Part shown: positions 33,581 through 45,605 of the stretch, in pieces
Position numbering within the stretch: position 1 is the first letter of the stretch
Layout of the letters: the number at the start of each line of letters is the position of its first letter
From: Escarpia spicata
Lineage: Eukaryota > Annelida > Polychaeta > Sabellida > Siboglinidae
NCBI GenBank assembly: GCA_963995525.1
Contig: OZ023205.1
Location: forward strand, 47,111,748 to 47,175,747
Reading direction: 5' to 3'
DNA: 64,000 bases
The notes under the pieces: model-generated
What the model was told of the DNA's origin: nothing
Database searches by the model: none
Seen by the model: only the letters and a program-made list of their open reading frames with translations
Translations under genes and position numbers: made by a program

Positions 33581-34118
33581 ATCCGTAGTATCTACTCTAA
33601 ATATTTCTACTTCTATTAGTTCTAGTCAGCACCATAGATTTTTTTTTCTCAAATCTGAATAACAATGATTTAGAGTTTGTGTCATTATCATGTTCTAATG
33701 TATTCCTTATCACAACTCGGAAGCGTTGCATGTGATCGGCAAAATGCGACAGCACCTTATGGCCAAGATATAAAAAGGTGGCCATCTTAGACGGGACCAT
33801 CTTATCCCAACCTTCCCCTAGGCCTACAGTACTTATTTAATACAGTTAGTGTGGCCCAGGTGTCTCTAAGAAAAACAACCTTCCCCTAGGCCTACAGTAC
33901 TTATTTAATACAGTTAGTGTGGCCCAGGTGTCTCTAAAAACAGTGGGCTGAACCATCCGCCGGCGTGGGCCAAAACATCCGGGATCCGTAGTATCTACTC
34001 TAAATATTTCTACTTCTATTAGTTCTAGTCAGCACCATAGATTTTTTTTTTTCATATCTGAATAACAATGATTTAGAGTTTGTGTCATTATCATGTTCTA
34101 ATGTATTCCTTATCACAA
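33539..34118. repeat. 403-bp partial tandem duplication (A-B-A)
   Basis: Segment A (33539-33713, starting AGTGGGCTGAACC) recurs at 33942-34118. Segment B between them (33714-33941) carries AACTCGGAAGCGTTGCATGTG... and ends in two copies of the 68-bp satellite unit. B also recurs almost identically from 36296, where it leads into the long satellite. The identical minus frames starting MVPSKMATFLYLGHK in both B copies reflect this duplication. Confidence 0.8.
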
Positions 34119-35585
34119 GACGTCACTATGTTTATATAGTGGTTCCACGCACCACTGAATCGGAACAATGCATGACAGTTCAACATCGTTACAGCCCAGA
34201 CAGCAGTGCCGTGACCACAGAAACTTGAGTCGAGAAAGAAACGTAATATCGCTCAAGCCGCTTTGCATTTAGCCTGACGGCACTTGTCGAGAAAATAGGC
34301 TGCATAATTACTTATTTCCCACTGTTTATATGTAACACATAAGAATCGATCATTGTTGTTAGGAATAGGCTACCTAATTATGATGTACATGCTGTTATAA
34401 CTGTGTCCGTCCGATGCCGAGTCGGTGACGGTTCGACCCGACACGACGACGGAGTCCGACTCGCCCGGTTACCGCGGTGGTTGTAATGCCCTGATGGTTA
34501 CCGTTTTCGCTGTCGACTATGTTGGCTAAGTACGCGACGACACGCATAACCAGCCATACGCACCTCATCGCCAACATTCATCGGTAATAAACCAGCGAAG
34601 CATTCGTCTGTTTAACGCTGCATAATGTGGAAACGAAACAGCAATGACTGCCATTTCAGCTGGCGTTTACAATCCGATGATCGAGACCGCCTCATTACCT
34701 AGGCTATGCAAATTGTTTACTGATAGCGTCGAACAGTTCTAAATAACAACAACAACAACAAAAACATTGCTTAGATTATAATCTTGCCCGGGAATATGTC
34801 AACCTACAAACATCCGAACATAGACCGTGCTGTGAAATTATAAATAATGGAACGTTGGAACGGTTACAGTACCTCGTGGTGGAGTTTTAGCCAGCGATCG
34901 CGCTTCGAAATCTACCCAAATTTGCGGCCACAGAAAGACAACACTTTGTGTGACCGGTTCACCGTCGTAAATAACAATATATCAATACACCGGCGTTCGG
35001 CGTGATCGTCCGGATAACCCGATCAGACTCTCTCTCGACAGCGGCCCATTACAAATGTGACATGTAGTTTGTCTTGAAATATTGAGCTGGGCAAACTGTG
35101 CGTACGTGGAGTTTACGAATATCGCTCAGCGTTACTTTATCTATTAACGGAAATACATTGTTATTAAAGGGAGTGATGTGGTCAGCCGGTTCGTCCGTCG
35201 CACCTGCTGTGTAAACAGTGCAATGATTATGTACTATGTGGAACCGTGTTTGGCTTGTAGTTCTCTTTGTTGCCTCTATGTTTATACCTTATCAAAGTGA
35301 ACTGCCATACCAAACTGTTTCGTGTAGGTAAAGAAAGATGGGCATATATTTCTGCGAACATTGATAATGTGTGGTGGCGGGAAATGCGAAATGGTGCCGC
35401 GCCGCAGCGTCACGTACTGACTGCATGTCGACTGCGTACCGGTGTTTCATTACGGGCGGCCATACCTATCTTGGGAAGATTTTCAAAAGACCATTAGTAT
35501 TGAACAATGTTATAGCCTCTTGGCTGCATATAAGTATTTATATACTTTCTTTAAAATTAAATGTAGGCCTACGTACTAGGTAACG
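34119..35585. other. CpG-dense unique stretch, possible promoter region
   Basis: 34380-35100 and 35380-35470 are visibly richer in CG dinucleotides than anything around them (ATGCCGAGTCGGTGACGGTTCGACCC-like sequence; GCCGCGCCGCAGCGTCACG near 35399). Such CpG density in AT-rich DNA can mark a promoter or first exon. No start codon with convincing coding continuation or known motif was found. A short frame at 35267-35497 is unrecognised. Confidence 0.35.
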
Positions 35586-36402
35586 TAGGGGAATGTGGGG
35601 TAAGACGGCCTATCTAATAAAAAGAAGGGTATATGGGACAAAACTATTCATATACAGGAAACCAAATAATGCTCCACATTAAAGACTGTCTTTGTGAAGA
35701 GCATATGCGATAATGATGAACTTTCTTGAGGAACCCATTGCTTAGTTATCACAAAAACAAAAAATTTCGTCACCGGGGGCCGTGTTATGTACACGCCACT
35801 AAATTAAGGTAAAACTTAATTATTGCGTAAAACTGCCTCCAGCAATATTGACTAGAAAACCAGTTCCTTTAAGAAAAATAATGATACTATGTCTAGTAGA
35901 AAAAATACTTCCAGTATTATAGATGTAAAAATAATAAACTATCAATCGTGTTGTTAGTTATACGTGCATAGGGTAAAACGGCTCCTATATCGCTTTACCG
36001 CACCCCTGATGGGACCATTTTACCATATTTACCACACACATGACCCGGCTTGGATAAAAATGGGCATATTCACGGTAACTTGTAATGAGTTAATTCATAC
36101 TGTCCACATATATAGGTATAGTAATCAATTGTTTTCTAAAAAACAAATTGTGTTTGAATATCATACATTTCATGATCACTTACGAAGTTGCAGCTTTCAC
36201 CTTAGATCAGCAAAGACTACAATCAACATTTCAATTTTTCCGACAACTAAACATTGACGCATGTGGAATATCATTATTGTGTGTGACCTAAACAAAACTC
36301 GGAAGCGTTGCATGTGATCGGCAAAATGCGACAGCACCTTATGGCCAAGATATAAAAAGGTGGCCATCTTAGACGGGACCATCTTATCCCAACCTTCCCC
36401 TA
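35586..36402. mobile_element. Terminal-inverted-repeat DNA element, non-autonomous
   Basis: The left end TAGGGGAATGTGGGGTAAGA (35586 on) is matched in inverse by the right end reading TAGGGGAAGGTTGGGATAAG on the minus strand from 36402. These are imperfect terminal repeats of about 25 bp (roughly 20 matches). The interior is AT-rich, has no transposase, and repeats the theme inside (GGGTAAAACGG near 35970; GGGACCATTTTACC near 36010). TA at both tips may be the target duplication. The superfamily is not assigned. The last 10 bases (CCTTCCCCTA) are also part of every satellite unit that follows. Confidence 0.55.
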
Positions 36403-39400
36403 GGCCTACAGTACTTATTTAATACAGTTAGTGTGGCCCAGGTGTCTCTAAGAAAAACAACCTTCCCCTAGGACTACAGTACTTATTTAATACAGTTAGT
36501 GTGTGGCCCAGGTGTCTCTAAAAACAACCTTCCCTAGGCCTACAGTACTTATTTAATACAGTTAGTGTGGCCCAGGTGTCTCTAAGAAAAACAAACTTCC
36601 CCTAGGACTACAGTACTTATTTAATACAGTTAGTGTGGCCCAGGTGTCTAAGAAAAACAAACTTCCCCTAGGCCTACAGTACTTATTTAATACAGTTAGT
36701 GTGGCCCAGGTGTCTCTAAGAAAAACAACCTTCCCCTAGGACTACAGTATTTATTTAATACAGTTAGTGTGGCCCAGGTGTCTCTAAAAAACAACCTTCC
36801 CCTAGGCCTACAGTACTTATTTAATACAGTTAGTGTGGCCCAGGTGTCTCTAAGAAAAACAACCTTCCCCTAGGACTACAGTACTTATTTAATACAGTTA
36901 GTGTGGCCCAAGTGTCTCTAAGAAAAACAACCTTCCCCTAGGCCTTACAGTACTTATTTAATACAGTTAATGTGGCCCAGGTGTCTCTAAAAAACAACCT
37001 ACCCCTAGGACTACAGTACTTATTTAATACAGTTAGTGTGGCCCAGGTGTCTCTAAAAAACAACCTTCCCCTAGGCCTGCAGTACTTATTTAATACAGTT
37101 AGTGTGGCCCATGTGTCTCTAAGAAAAACAAACTTCCCCTAGGCCTACAGTACTTATTTAATACAGTTAGTGTGGCCCAGGTGTCTCTAAGAAAAACAAC
37201 CTTCCCCTAGGACTACAGTACTTATTTAATACAGTTAGTGTGGCCCAGGTGTCTCTAAGAAAAACAAACTTCCCCTAGGCCTACAGTACTTATTTAATAC
37301 AGTTAGTGTGGCCCAGGTGTCTCTAAGAAAAACAAACTTCCCCTAGGCCTACAGTACTTATTTAATACAGTTAGTGTGGCCCAGGTGTCTCTAAGAAAAA
37401 CAACCTTCCCCTAGGCCTACAGTACTTATTTAATACAGTTAGTCTGGCCCAGGTGTCTCTAAAAACAACCTTCCCCTAGGCCTACAGTACTTATTTAATA
37501 CAGTTAGTGTGGCCCAGGTGTCTCTAAGAAAAACAAACTTCCCCTAGACCTACAGTACTTATTTAATACAGTTAGTGTGGCCCAGGTGTCTCTAAAAAAC
37601 AACCTTCCCCTAGGCCTACAGTACTTATTTAATACAGTTAGTGTGGCCCAGGTGTCTCTAAAAACAACCTTCCCCTAGGCCTACAGTACTTATTTAATAC
37701 GGTTAATGTGGCCCAGGTGTCTCTAAAAACAACCTCCCCCTAGGCCTACAGTACTTATTTAATACAGTTAGTGTGGCCCAGGTGTCTCTAAGAAAAACAA
37801 CCTTCCGTTAGGACTACAGTACTTATTTAATACAGTTAGTGTGGCCCAGGTGTCTCTAAGAAAAACAACCTTCCCCTAGGCCTACAGTACTTATTTAATA
37901 CAGTTAGTGTGGCCCAGGTGTCTCTAAGAAAAACAACCTTCCCCTAGGACTACAGTACTTATTTAATACAGTTAGTGTGGCCCAGGTGTCTCTAAGAAAA
38001 ACAAACTTCCCCTAGGCCTACAGTACTTATTTAATACAGTTAGTGTGGCCCAGGTGTCTCTAAGAAAAACAACCTTCCCCTAGGACTACAGTACTCATTT
38101 AATACAGTTAGTGTGGCCCAGGTGTCTCTAAGAAAAACAAACTTCCCCTAGACCTACAGTACTTATTTAATACAGTTAGTGTGGTCCAGGTGTCTCTAAA
38201 AAACAACCTTCCCCTAGGCCTACAGTACTTATTTAATACAGTTAGTGTGGCCCAGGTGTCTCTAAAAACAACCTTCCCCTAGGCCTACAGTACTTATTTA
38301 ATACAGTTAATGTGGCCCAGGTGTCTCTAAAAACAACCTCCCCCTAGGCCTACAGTACTTATTTAATACAGTTAGTGTGGCCCAGGTGTCTCTAAGAAAA
38401 ACAACCTTCCGTTAGGACTACAGTACTTATTTAATACAGTTAGTGTGGCCCAGGTGTCTCTAAGAAAAACAACCTTCCCCTAGGCCTACAGTACTTATTT
38501 AATACAGTTAGTGTGGCCCAGGTGTCTCTAAGAAAAACAACCTTCCCCTAGGACTACAGTACTTATTTAATACAGTTAGTGTGTGGCCCAGGTGTCTCTA
38601 AAAACAACCTTCCCTAGGCCTACAGTACTTATTTAATACAGTTAGTGTGGCCCAGGTGTCTCTAAGAAAAACAAACTTCCCCTAGGACTACAGTACTTAT
38701 TTAATACAGTTAGTGTGGCCCAGGTGTCTAAGAAAAACAAACTTCCCCTAGGCCTACAGTACTTATTTAATACAGTTAGTGTGGTCCAGGTGTCTCTAAG
38801 AAAAACAACCTTCCCCTAGGACTACAGTATTTATTTAATACAGTTAGTGTGGACCAGGTGTCTCTAAAAAACAACCTTCCCCTAGACATACAGTACTTAT
38901 TTAATACAGTTAGTGTGGCCCAGGTGTCTCTAAGAAAAACAACCTTCCCCTAGACCTACAGTACTTATTTAATACAGTTAGTGTGGCCCAGGTGTCTCTA
39001 AAAACAACCTTCCCCTAGGCCTACAGTACTTATTTAATACAGTTAGTGTGGTCCAGGTGTCTCTAAAAACAACCTTCCCCTAGGCCTACAGTACTTATTT
39101 AATACAGTTAGTGTGGCCCAGGTGTCTCTAAAAAACAACCTTCCCCTAGGCCTACAGTACTTATTTAATACAGTTAGTGTGGCCCAGGTGTCTCTAAGAA
39201 AAACAACCTTCCCCTAGGCCTACAGTACTTATTTAATACAGTTAGTGTGGCCCAGGTGTCTCTAAAAAACAACCTTCCCCTAGGCCTGCAGTACTTATTT
39301 AATACAGTTAGTGTGGCCCATGTGTCTCTAAGAAAAACAAACTTCCCCTAGGCCTACAGTACTTATTTAATACAGTTAGTGTGGCCCAGGTGTCTCTAAG

Positions 39401-42400
39401 AAAAACAACCTTCCCCTAGGACTACAGTACTTATTTAATACAGTTAGTGTGGCCCAGGTGTCTCTAAGAAAAACAACCTTCCCCTAGGCCTACAGTACTT
39501 ATTTAATGCAGTTAGTGTGGCCCAGGTGTCTCTAAAAAAAAAAACCTTCCCCTAGGACTACAGTACTCATTTAATATAGTTAGTGTGGCCCAGGTGTCTC
39601 TAAGAAAAACAAACTTCCCCTAGACCTACAGTACTTATTTAATACAGTTAGTGTGGCCCAGGTGTCTCTAAAAAACAACCTTCCCCTAGGCCTACAGTAC
39701 TTATTTAATACAGTTAGTGTGGCCCAGGTGTCTCTAAAAACAACCTTCCCCTAGGCCTACAGTACTTATTTAATACAGTTAATGTGGCCCAGGTGTCTCT
39801 AAAAACAACCTCCCCCTAGGCCTACAGTACTTATTTAATACAGTTAGTGTGGCCCAGGTGTCTCTAAGAAAAACAACCTTCCGTTAGGACTACAGTACTT
39901 ATTTAATACAGTTAGTGTGGCCCAGGTGTCTCTAAGAAAAACAACCTTCCCCTAGGCCTACAGTACTTATTTAATACAGTTAGTGTGGCCCAGGTGTCTC
40001 TAAGAAAAACAACCTTCCCCTAGGACTACAGTACTTATTTAATACAGTTAGTGTGTGGCCCAGGTGTCTCTAAAAACAACCTTCCCTAGGCCTACAGTAC
40101 TTATTTAATACAGTTAGTGTGGCCCAGGTGTCTCTAAGAAAAACAAACTTCCCCTAGGACTACAGTACTTATTTAATACAGTTAGTGTGGCCCAGGTGTC
40201 TAAGAAAAACAAACTTCCCCTAGGCCTACAGTACTTATTTAATACAGTTAGTGTGGCCCAGGTGTCTAAGAAAAACAACCTTCCCCTAGGACTACAGTAT
40301 TTATTTAATACAGTTAGTGTGGACCAGGTGTCTCTAAAAAACAACCTTCCCCTAGACATACAGTACTTATTTAATACAGTTAGTGTGGCCCAGGTGTCTC
40401 TAAGAAAAACAACCTTCCCCTAGACCTACAGTACTTATTTAATACAGTTAGTGTGGCCCAGGTGTCTCTAAAAACAACCTTCCCCTAGGCCTACAGTACT
40501 TATTTAATACAGTTAGTGTGGTCCAGGTGTCTCTAAAAACAACCTTCCCCTAGGCCTACAGTACTTATTTAATACAGTTAGTGTGGCCCAGGTGTCTCTA
40601 AAAAACAACCTTCCCCTAGGCCTACAGTACTTATTTAATACAGTTAGTGTGGCCCAGGTGTCTCTAAGAAAAACAACCTTCCCCTAGGCCTACAGTACTT
40701 ATTTAATACAGTTAGTGTGGCCCAGGTGTCTCTAAAAAACAACCTTCCCCTAGGCCTGCAGTACTTATTTAATACAGTTAGTGTGGCCCATGTGTCTCTA
40801 AGAAAAACAAACTTCCCCTAGGCCTACAGTACTTATTTAATACAGTTAGTGTGGCCCAGGTGTCTCTAAGAAAAACAACCTTCCCCTAGGACTACAGTAC
40901 TTATTTAATACAGTTAGTGTGGCCCAGGTGTCTCTAAGAAAAACAACCTTCCCCTAGGCCTACAGTACTTATTTAATGCAGTTAGTGTGGCCCAGGTGTC
41001 TCTAAAAAAAAAAACCTTCCCCTAGGACTACAGTACTCATTTAATATAGTTAGTGTGGCCCAGGTGTCTCTAAGAAAAACAAACTTCCCCTAGACCTACA
41101 GTACTTATTTAATACAGTTAGTGTGGCCCAGGTGTCTCTAAAAAACAACCTTCCCCTAGGCCTACAGTACTTATTTAATACAGTTAGTGTGGCCCAGGTG
41201 TCTCTAAAAACAACCTTCCCCTAGGCCTACAGTACTTATTTAATACAGTTAATGTGGCCCAGGTGTCTCTAAAAACAACCTCCCCCTAGGCCTACAGTAC
41301 TTATTTAATACAGTTAGTGTGGCCCAGGTGTCTCTAAGAAAAACAACCTTCCCCTAGGCCTACAGTACTTATTTAATACAGTTAGTGTGGCCCAGGTGTC
41401 TCTAAGAAAAACAACCTTCCCCTAGGCCTACAGTACTTATTTAATACAGTTAGTGTGGCCCATGTGTCTCTAAGAAAAACAACCTTCCCCTAGGCCTACA
41501 GTACTTATTTAATACAGTTAGTGTGGCCCATGTGTCTCTAAGAAAAACAACCTTCCCCTAGGACTACAGTACTTATTTAATACAGTTAGTGTGTGGCCCA
41601 GGTGTCTCTAAAAACAACCTTCCCCTAGGCCTACAGTACTTATTTAATACAGTTAGTGTGGCCCAGGTGTCTCTAAGAAAAACAAACTTCCCCTAGGACT
41701 ACAGTACTTATTTAATACAGTTAGTGTGGCCCAGGTGTCTCTAAGAAAAACAAACTTCCCCTAGGCCTACAGTACTTATTTAATACAGTTAGTGTGGCCC
41801 AGGTGTCTCTAAGAAAAACAAACTTCCCCTAGGACTACAGTACTTATTTAATACAGTTAGTGTGGCCCAGGTGTCTCTAAGAAAAACAAACTTCCCCTAG
41901 GCCTACAGTACTTATTTAATACAGTTAGTGTGGCCCAGGTGTCTCTAAGAAAAACAACCTTCCCCTAGGCCTACAGTACTTATTTAATACAGTTAGTGTG
42001 GCCCAGGTGTCTCTAAAAAACAACCTTCCCCTAGGCCTACAGTACTTATTTAATACAGTTAGTGTGGCCCAGGTGTCTCTAAGAAAAACAACCTTCCCCT
42101 AGGACTACAGTACTCATTTAATACAGTTAGTGTGGCCCAGGTGTCTCTAAGAAAAACAAACTTCCCCTAGACCTACAGTACTTATTTAATACAGTTAGTG
42201 TGGCCCAGGTGTCTCTAAAAAACAACCTTCCCCTAGGCCTACAGTACTTATTTAATACAGTTAGTGTGGCCCAGGTGTCTCTAAAAACAACCTTCCCCTA
42301 GGCCTACAGTACTTATTTAATACAGTTAATGTGGCCCAGGTGTCTCTAAAAACAACCTCCCCCTAGGCCTACAGTACTTATTTAATACAGTTAGTGTGGC

Positions 42401-44231
42401 CCAGGTGTCTCTAAGAAAAACAACCTTCCGTTAGGACTACAGTACTTATTTAATACAGTTAGTGTGGCCCAGGTGTCTCTAAGAAAAACAACCTTCCCCT
42501 AGGCCTACAGTACTTATTTAATACAGTTAGTGTGGCCCAGGTGTCTCTAAGAAAAACAACCTTCCCCTAGGACTACAGTACTTATTTAATACAGTTAGTG
42601 TGTGGCCCAGGTGTCTCTAAAAACAACCTTCCCTAGGCCTACAGTACTTATTTAATACAGTTAGTGTGGCCCAGGTGTCTCTAAGAAAAACAAACTTCCC
42701 CTAGGACTACAGTACTTATTTAATACAGTTAGTGTGGCCCAGGTGTCTAAGAAAAACAAACTTCCCCTAGGCCTACAGTACTTATTTAATACAGTTAGTG
42801 TGGCCCAGGTGTCTCTAAGAAAAACAACCTTCCCCTAGGACTACAGTATTTATTTAATACAGTTAGTGTGGACCAGGTGTCTCTAAAAAACAACCTTCCC
42901 CTAGACATACAGTACTTATTTAATACAGTTAGTGTGGCCCAGGTGTCTCTAAGAAAAACAACCTTCCCCTAGACCTACAGTACTTATTTAATACAGTTAG
43001 TGTGGCCCAGGTGTCTCTAAAAACAACCTTCCCCTAGGCCTACAGTACTTATTTAATACAGTTAGTGTGGCCCAGGTGTCTCTAAGAAAAACAAACTTCC
43101 CCTAGACCTACAGTACTTATTTAATACAGTTAGTGTGGCCCAGGTGTCTCTAAAAAACAACCTTCCCCTAGGCCTACAGTACTTATTTAATACAGTTAGT
43201 GTGGCCCAGGTGTCTCTAAAAACAACCTTCCCCTAGGCCTACAGTACTTATTTAATACAGTTAATGTGGCCCAGGTGTCTCTAAAAACAACCTCCCCCTA
43301 GGCCTACAGTACTTATTTAATACAGTTAGTGTGGCCCAGGTGTCTCTAAGAAAAACAACCTTCCCCTAGGCCTACAGTACTTATTTAATACAGTTAGTGT
43401 GGCCCAGGTGTCTCTAAGAAAAACAACCTTCCCCTAGGCCTACAGTACTTATTTAATACAGTTAGTGTGGCCCATGTGTCTCTAAGAAAAACAACCTTCC
43501 CCTAGGACTACAGTACTTATTTAATACAGTTAGTGTGTGGCCCAGGTGTCTCTAAAAACAACCTTCCCCTAGGCCTACAGTACTTATTTAATACAGTTAG
43601 TGTGGCCCAGGTGTCTCTAAGAAAAACAAACTTCCCCTAGGACTACAGTACTTATTTAATACAGTTAGTGTGGCCCAGGTGTCTCTAAGAAAAACAAACT
43701 TCCCCTAGGCCTACAGTACTTATTTAATACAGTTAGTGTGGCCCAGGTGTCTCTAAGAAAAACAACCTTCCCCTAGGCCTACAGTACTTATTTAATACAG
43801 TTAGTGTGGCCCAGGTGTCTCTAAAAAACAACCTTCCCCTAGGCCTACAGTACTTATTTAATACAGTTAGTGTGGCCCAGGTGTCTCTAAGAAAAACAAC
43901 CTTCCCCTAGGACTACAGTACTTATTTAATACAGTTAGTGTGGCCCAGGTGTCTCTAAAAAACAACCTTCCCCTAGACATACAGTACTTATTTAATACAG
44001 TTAGTGTGGCCCAGGTGTCTCTAAGAAAAACAACCTTCCCCTAGACCTACAGTACTTATTTAATACAGTTAGTGTGGCCCAGGTGTCTCTAAAAACAACC
44101 TTCCCCTAGGCCTACAGTTCTTATTTAATACAGTTAGTGTGGTCCAGGTGTCTCTAAAAACAACCTTCCCCTAGGCCTACAGTACTTATTTAATACAGTT
44201 AGTGTGGCCCAGGTGTCTCTAAGAAAAACAA
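36391..44231. repeat. 68-bp satellite array, about 117 copies
   Basis: A head-to-tail array about 7.84 kb long. The consensus unit starts AACCTTCCCCTAGGCCTACA, continues GTACTTATTTAATACAGTTA, then GTGTGGCCCAGGTGTCTCTA, and ends AGAAAAAC. Units are 65-70 bp because the A-rich end varies (AAAAAC, AAAAAAC, AAGAAAAAC), some lose CTCT (GTGTCTAAG), and some gain GT (GTGTGTGGCC). Frequent variants are GGCCTAC/GGACTAC and CAACC/CAAAC. Variant order repeats over about 1.47 kb, showing higher-order structure. It is bounded by the inverted-repeat element on the left and ends at 44231 with AACAAGTTTATTTC. No coding function. Confidence 0.97.
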
Positions 44232-45568
44232 GTTTATTTCTTATGGACGGGTGCGAAAATTCTCAAAGAAATTCTGAAAATACTTGTTTAGTTTAAACTT
44301 TTTGGTGAACCACAATGGGGGTGCCGTTGGAGGTTTTTCGTTTGCTACATGTGTGGGTGTGTGCGTGCGTGCGTGTGTGCGTGGCTGCGTCCCTTATTGG
44401 TCGTATTCTAGATCCGCCCATGTAAATGAATGTATATAGGTTATAGACGTATTGTGGCCTACAACCTATGTATCCAGGCTATACAGTATTGAAAATGCTG
44501 GTAAAAAATATGTTTATACTCAAACAGGCCATATTTTAGAAAAAATATCCATCCTCCAGTCTGAAATGTAGGACCTTTAAGCATTCTTTGGTAAGCGATT
44601 CTACACGTTTTCGTCATCGTGATCAGGTTAGAAACCAAGTACAACAAATCATTCGTTTAATACTTTGTGTCAGAAGGCGATACTCTATACATACGTGTAG
44701 ATGCGGCAACCGTTTCACGATTCGTCCCGGACTGTTGCGAGCATTAGGCCTACGTAACTTTAAACATAACGTACCTGTTTTAATACTATTCCAGGTTACA
44801 TAAGTTTTTGGCTTCCATTTGTTGATCAGTTCGTAATTCGACTGTTCATAGAAATGGTAATTTAATAATGCAGGCCCATAAGCTTGGGGCAAGCAGCTGA
44901 ATATTTCATATCGCAATCGACCAGAATTGGAAACAATTTTTTTATTATATCAAGGGGATCAGATCTCCTATGTAAACTGCACCTGAAACTTGTAATGTTT
45001 AGTGATCGATCGCCAGGCGGCGTCGTGGTCACATGAACATTAAACATTTCAGTTTGACATGGACATTAACAATATTCTGTTTATATGTCATCAGGTTATG
45101 CTCTACTATTACATCGTCCTACGTGTATTTTGTATTCACCATATGAGCTACAGACCATCCACGCGCGCCAGGGGTCGCTGCTGCTGATTACATCAGTGCC
45201 AGTCAGCAGTACTCCCTGGCTGATCGCTTTGCGAAACTCTGAATTTATGCTCAACCTACCAAATCGCTCACTAGATCAGTAGATCTACTCAGGTCAGGTG
45301 GTCATAATAAAAACTTATTTCAACCAACCGTGGCTCATGTTACATGCAGTGTTTAGGAAGCAGAAGCAATTATTCGAATACACAATACCGCTCGGCTGCT
45401 CGTGCTAATGGGCGAACGGGTCATTATATATTGGAATTCTCAGAAGTCGTTTATCCGTCTTCAAATTGGGGTGGGTATTTGCGCTGTTCCCATGAGTGAT
45501 GCAGTCGCGACTGGCGAAGTCAATTACTAGTTTGACTCGGCCAACTTCCATACTTCGAGTAGGGGATC
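44232..45568. other. Non-coding stretch right of the satellite
   Basis: Contains a short GTGTGCGTGCG tract near 44352-44385. Frames on both strands at 44459-44916 and 45085-45282 have no recognisable motif. Confidence 0.5.
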
Positions 45569-45605
45569 AGCCAGGGCTAGTTTTGCATGGCAAACAGCCC
45601 TGGCT
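45569..45605. repeat. Near-perfect 37-bp palindrome
   Basis: AGCCAGGGCT (45569-45578) and AGCCCTGGCT (45596-45605) are exact inverted repeats. The 17-nt spacer is itself nearly palindromic (GTTTTGC then GGCAAAC). The whole could extrude as a cruciform or fold as a hairpin. Confidence 0.8.

Noticed and set aside
33597..33800. Duplicated small protein (MVPSKMATFLYLGHK), also at 36197-36382
   Set aside because: The identical part is only the duplicated DNA segment B; the rest of each frame differs and shows no motif.
40114..40423. Repetitive protein frames on both strands inside the satellite (LFFLDTWATLTVLNKYC and similar)
   Set aside because: They occur only where local unit lengths are multiples of three and close elsewhere; they are by-products of the repeat.
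36391..44231. Direct repeats reminiscent of a CRISPR array
   Set aside because: Units are contiguous 68-bp tandem copies without unique spacers, in animal DNA; this is a satellite.
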